From Kribbella aluminosa (GTDB lineage Bacteria; Actinomycetota; Actinomycetes; Propionibacteriales; Kribbellaceae): 64,000 nucleotides of DNA. The stretch is from contig NZ_JAGINT010000001.1 of the NCBI RefSeq assembly GCF_017876295.1, forward strand, positions 3,224,001 through 3,288,000. Reading direction: 5' to 3'. A program made the translations under genes and the position numbers. Position 1 is the first letter of the stretch. Each line of letters opens with the position of its first letter. The notes under the pieces were generated by a model. That model was not told where the DNA came from and ran no database searches. It saw nothing but the letters and a program-made list of their open reading frames with translations. Shown in pieces: positions 60,919 to 64,000 of the stretch.

Positions 60919-62583
60919 GTGACCGGACCAGTGATCGGCGGCGCCAGCCGCCGGACCTTCATCTCCCTGCTCGGCGCCGGTGCGGCGGCGGCCGCGGGCG
61001 GGGTCACCCTGACCGGCTGCTCGAACGGCAAGGCGGCGACGACGTCCGGCCGGGCCGAGACCGAGGACAAGCTGGCCGGGCTGCTGCCGAAGTACGTCGG
61101 GTACGAGCCGGTGCAGCCGGACCTGCCCGGCCAGTACGGCGCATCGCCGGGTTTCTCGCACTATCCGGCCGAGCTGAAGCGGGCAGTGCCGGGCACGATG
61201 GTGCCGAGCGGCAAGGAAGTGTCGGCGATGACGCCGCTGTGGAGCCCGATCCCGCCCGGCCTCGGGAACAACTCGTACTACGACGCGAACAACGCGCGGA
61301 TCGGTGCGCCGGTCCGGTTCAACATCCTGAACGGCAACGACTACGGCGACAAGCTCGGCCCGATCCTTGCCGCCGGCAACGTCCCGGAGCTGCTCTGCAT
61401 CCCGGGCTGGAACATCGCCGGCCTGACCCGGTTCGGCCAGGCCGCGGACAAGCTGTTCGAGGACCTCACGCCGTACCTGGCCGGCGACAAGGCGGCGGCG
61501 TACCCGATGCTGGCCAACCTGCCGACCCGGGCCTGGGCGTACGGCGTCTGGAACAACCAGCTGAAGGCGGTGCCGTTCCCGTCGGACGGCTTCCCGTGGA
61601 TGATGATGTACCGCAAGGACGTCTTCGACCAGCTCGGCGCGCGGCCGCCGAAGACCGCCGACGAGCTGCTGGCGCTGGGCAAGCAGCTGACCGACGCGAA
61701 GGCGGGCCGGTGGGCGTTCGGCTCGGTCGCCGACGAGGTGGCGCGGATGTTCGGGGCGCCGAGCAGCTGGCGCAAGGACTCCAGCGGCAAGCTGGTCCAT
61801 AAGATCGAGACGCCGGAGTACGCGGAGTCGGTGGCGTTCGTCCGGCAGCTCTTCCAGTCGGGCTACGTGCACCCGGAGGTGGTCGCGAACGCCGGCGCCG
61901 ACGAGAACGCGCTGTTCGAGGGCGGCAAGTTCCTGATCCGGCAGAACGGCCTGGGTGGCTGGCACGAGTCGCTGCAGCGGCAGCAGACTGTCAACCCGAA
62001 GTTCGACCCGCAGCCGGTGCTGCCGTTCGCTCACGACGGCGGTACGCCGATCACCTGGGGCGGCGAGCCGGCCGGCATCTTCACGTTCGTCAAGAAGGGG
62101 GTCGGCGCGGACCGGGTGAAGGAGTTGCTCGGCGTCCTGAACTACACGTCGGCGCCGTTCGGGACCGAGGAGTACGTGCTCTACAACTACGGGGTCGAGG
62201 GCAAGCACTACGTGAAGCAGCCGTCCGGTGCGCCGAAGCTGACTCCGCTGGGACAGAAGGAGGTCTCGCAGACGTACATCTTCCTGGGCGGCCGGCCGAC
62301 GGCGATCACCGAGAGCGAGTACCCGGGGTACGTGCAGTCGATGAGTACCTGGCAGAACGCGGCCGCGAAGGTCCGGGAGAAGCTCCTGTTCGACGGGATC
62401 CGGGTCGAGCAGCCGGCCAAGATGGCGGCGCTGAACCAGCCGTTCGACGACGCCCTGCAGGACATCTTCCGCGGCCGCAAGCCGATCGGCGAGCTGAAGG
62501 CCGCCGTCAAGCAGTGGCAGGACAACGGCGGCAACGAAGGCCGCGACTTCTACGCCAAGGTCCTCAGTGACAACGGTCGGTAG
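60919..62583 (+). CDS. Sugar ABC transporter substrate-binding lipoprotein, Tat signal
   Basis: 554 residues, long for the family, like LplA-type binding proteins. The N-terminus has ASRRTFISLLGAG (twin-arginine) and a lipobox VTLTGC, so it is exported folded and lipid-anchored. The binding domain has NVPELLCIPGWNIAGLTRFG, FPSDGFPWMMMYRKDVFDQL and later TWGGEPAGIFTFVKK. I chose the GTG at 60919, with AGGGGA upstream. It forms an operon with the two permease genes that follow and should bring in an oligosaccharide. No ATPase is visible in the operon up to the window end. Confidence 0.88.
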   Translation: MTGPVIGGASRRTFISLLGAGAAAAAGGVTLTGCSNGKAATTSGRAETEDKLAGLLPKYVGYEPVQPDLPGQYGASPGFSHYPAELKRAVPGTMVPSGKEVSAMTPLWSPIPPGLGNNSYYDANNARIGAPVRFNILNGNDYGDKLGPILAAGNVPELLCIPGWNIAGLTRFGQAADKLFEDLTPYLAGDKAAAYPMLANLPTRAWAYGVWNNQLKAVPFPSDGFPWMMMYRKDVFDQLGARPPKTADELLALGKQLTDAKAGRWAFGSVADEVARMFGAPSSWRKDSSGKLVHKIETPEYAESVAFVRQLFQSGYVHPEVVANAGADENALFEGGKFLIRQNGLGGWHESLQRQQTVNPKFDPQPVLPFAHDGGTPITWGGEPAGIFTFVKKGVGADRVKELLGVLNYTSAPFGTEEYVLYNYGVEGKHYVKQPSGAPKLTPLGQKEVSQTYIFLGGRPTAITESEYPGYVQSMSTWQNAAAKVREKLLFDGIRVEQPAKMAALNQPFDDALQDIFRGRKPIGELKAAVKQWQDNGGNEGRDFYAKVLSDNGR

Positions 62584-63538
62584 GGTCCGGGTCCGGGGCG
62601 CCGCCCGGGTCGCCACGAGGGCCGGTGGGATGAGTTTCCGGCATCGGTTGCGGCGGGACTGGCCGTTGCTGCTGATGGTGTTGCCAGTGGTGGTGCTGCT
62701 GGGCGTGTTCCACTACTTCCCGACGCTCGGGAACGTGATCGCCTTCCAGGACTACTCGCCGTACGCCGGGATCCGGGGCAGCGACTTCATCGGGTTCGCG
62801 AACTTCAGCCGGATGTTCTCCGAACCCGCGTTCTGGAAAGCGGTCGCGAACACGCTCTCCATCACCACTGTCCAGCTGATCTTCTTCTTCCCGATCCCGA
62901 TCGCCCTGGCGCTGCTGCTGAACAGCGTGCTGTCGGCCAGGATCCGCGGCCTGATCCAGGGCGTGGTGTACCTGCCGCACTTCTTCTCCTGGGTGCTGGT
63001 CGTGTCGCTGTTCCAGCAGATGATCGGCGGCGCCGGCCTGCTCGCCCAGACCCTGCGCGACCACGGCCACTCGGCGGTCGACCTGATGACCAAGCCCGAC
63101 ACATTCATCCTGCTCGTCACCGCGCAGTCGGTCTGGAAGGACGCCGGCTGGGGGATGATCGTGTTCCTCGCCGCGCTGTCGACCATCAACCCGGCGCTCT
63201 ACGAGGCCGCCGCGGCCGACGGTGCGAACCGCTGGCGCCGGCTGTGGCACATCACCCTGCCGGCCCTGCGGCCGGTGATCGTCCTGCTGCTCATCCTGCG
63301 CCTCGGCGACGCGCTGACCGTCGGCTTCGAGCAGTTCATCCTGCAACGCAGCGCGGTCGGCGGCGGCGCCGCGGAAGTCCTCGACACGTACGTCTACTAC
63401 CAGGGCCTGCTGGTCGGCGACTTCGGCTACGGCGCCGCCGCCGGCCTGTTCAAGGGCGTCGTCGGTCTCGTTCTCGTCCTGGCGGCCAACCGATTCGCCC
63501 ACCTGGTGGGCGAGCAGGGGGTGTATTCGAAATCATGA
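62567..63538 (+). CDS. Sugar ABC transporter permease 1 (LplB-like)
   Basis: 323 residues with six membrane helices. WPLLLMVLPVVVLLGVFHYF is TM1, then GNVIAFQDYSPYAGIRGSDF, typical of LplB-type permeases. The EAA loop is YEAAAADGANRWRRLWHITL, which contacts the ATPase. The GTG at 62567 overlaps the binding-protein gene by 17 bases; ATG 62630, beginning MSFRHRLRRDW, is an alternative start that would leave a 46-base gap. The next permease starts 4 bases before this stop. Confidence 0.9.
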   Translation: MTTVGRVRVRGAARVATRAGGMSFRHRLRRDWPLLLMVLPVVVLLGVFHYFPTLGNVIAFQDYSPYAGIRGSDFIGFANFSRMFSEPAFWKAVANTLSITTVQLIFFFPIPIALALLLNSVLSARIRGLIQGVVYLPHFFSWVLVVSLFQQMIGGAGLLAQTLRDHGHSAVDLMTKPDTFILLVTAQSVWKDAGWGMIVFLAALSTINPALYEAAAADGANRWRRLWHITLPALRPVIVLLLILRLGDALTVGFEQFILQRSAVGGGAAEVLDTYVYYQGLLVGDFGYGAAAGLFKGVVGLVLVLAANRFAHLVGEQGVYSKS

Positions 63539-64000
63539 CGGCTCGAGCTGTCTGGGAGGAAGAGCCGACCGCGGTCGGCCGGGTGGGCAAGCCGGTGGTG
63601 CTGGCGTTGATCGCACTCGCCGTCGCGTTCCCGCTGTACGTCGTCGTGGTGACGAGCCTGTCCACCACCGAAGCCGTGACCCGTGCCGGCGGGCTGGTCG
63701 TGATACCGCGGGAGCTGACGATCGCGGCGTACGTGCAACTGCTCTCCGGTGGTGTGGTCACCCGGGCGTTGGTGATCAGCGTCGGGATCACCCTCGTCGG
63801 TACGGCGTTCAGCCTGGGGATCACGGTCCTCGCGGCGTACGGGCTGTCCCGGCCGGGGTCGTTGTTCCACCGGCCGCTGTTGTTCGTCGTACTGCTGACG
63901 TTCCTGTTCGGGCCGGGCATCATCCCGAGCTACCTGGTGGTCAACTCGCTCGGACTGATCGACCACTACGCGTCGCTGATCCTGCCCGCGGCGATCTCGG
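63535..64000 (+). CDS. Sugar ABC transporter permease 2, 3' end outside the window
   Basis: The first 155 residues are present from ATG 63535, which overlaps the preceding stop (ATGA). VVLALIALAVAFPLYVVVVT is TM1, VIPRELTIAAYVQLL is the periplasmic loop, and LLTFLFGPGIIPSYLVVNSL leads into a later helix. The pattern matches YtcP/LplC-type partners of LplB. The EAA loop and C-terminus lie past base 64000. Confidence 0.9.
   Translation, partial: MTARAVWEEEPTAVGRVGKPVVLALIALAVAFPLYVVVVTSLSTTEAVTRAGGLVVIPRELTIAAYVQLLSGGVVTRALVISVGITLVGTAFSLGITVLAAYGLSRPGSLFHRPLLFVVLLTFLFGPGIIPSYLVVNSLGLIDHYASLILPAAIS

Noticed and set aside
61020..62583. Formylglycine-generating enzyme for the sulfatases
   Set aside because: I looked through the window for FGE-sulfatase motifs and found none, so the activating enzyme must be encoded elsewhere.
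1..64000. CRISPR array, prophage or transposon
   Set aside because: No regularly spaced repeats, no cas, integrase, transposase, capsid or terminase motifs in any frame that I examined.

Overview
The window is high-GC, densely packed chromosomal DNA with strong third-position G/C bias, GTG/TTG starts, many 1-13 bp start/stop overlaps, and a wealth of sugar-catabolic genes, LacI/ROK/PadR/RpiR/MocR regulators and ABC transporters. This points to a soil actinomycete; the gene style resembles Kribbella and relatives (Propionibacteriales). That assignment is an inference, because no rRNA or marker gene is present. I see no tRNA, rRNA, CRISPR array, integrase or intact insertion sequence.

Layout. 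(1) 1-11356: malic enzyme (5' end outside), malate synthase and an Asp/Glu/hydantoin-type racemase in one overlapping operon, then an MFS carrier, a creatinase-like 'pita-bread' protein lacking the usual metal ligands, an NMT1/THI5-like binding protein, a divergent RpiR regulator and MFS carrier around an 18-bp palindrome, an amidohydrolase, and the ruin of a second amidohydrolase. Together these look like catabolism of a nitrogenous compound that yields glyoxylate. (2) 11346-21475: an orphan sugar-ABC ATPase, divergent nagA/nagB, a Gfo/Idh oxidoreductase, an SGNH hydrolase, two secreted paralogous TIM-barrel-like proteins, and a LacI regulator. CAAACGTTTG-type palindromes before nagB, between the hydrolase and the secreted pair, and in variant form before lacI suggest one amino-sugar regulon. 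(3) 21479-28498: MocR regulator, two more Gfo/Idh genes, a cupin, HAD phosphatase, DUF4037 protein and an enolase-superfamily enzyme. (4) 28441-40004: a long minus-strand operon of PadR regulator, three sulfatases, a complete oligopeptide-type ABC transporter (permease B frameshifted, permease C fused to ATPase D) and a kinase-like phosphotransferase, divergent from an acetyl-xylan-esterase-type enzyme. Perfect 16-bp direct repeats lie in the shared promoter. (5) 41182-48114: VOC protein with a SnoaL-tailed sigma factor, beta-phosphoglucomutase with a GH65 phosphorylase, a small membrane protein, a lipoprotein, and an AlkZ/YcaQ-like protein. (6) 48113-51940: a patchy accessory stretch with a broken TPR regulator, a lower-GC secreted orphan with a small partner gene, a frameshifted SDR, a VapBC-type toxin-antitoxin pair and a DUF1918 protein. 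(7) 52003-64000: a two-component system, a GH31 gene with two frameshifts, a convergent GH3 gene, a ROK regulator, and a sugar ABC binding protein with two permeases (the second runs off the window). GH31 and GH3 are both preceded by identical GTCGAAGCGCTTCGAC palindromes, so a LacI-type repressor not seen here probably controls both.

Several genes are broken. Four single-base frameshifts lie in G or C runs of 3-4 bases (oppB, SDR, GH31 twice), so sequencing error must be excluded before they are called pseudogenes. The amidohydrolase, GNAT, oligopeptide ATPase and TPR-regulator remnants have lost whole segments and are real ruins. The strongest leads for new biology are the amino-sugar regulon with its secreted twin proteins, and the PadR/sulfatase/peptide-type transporter operon.
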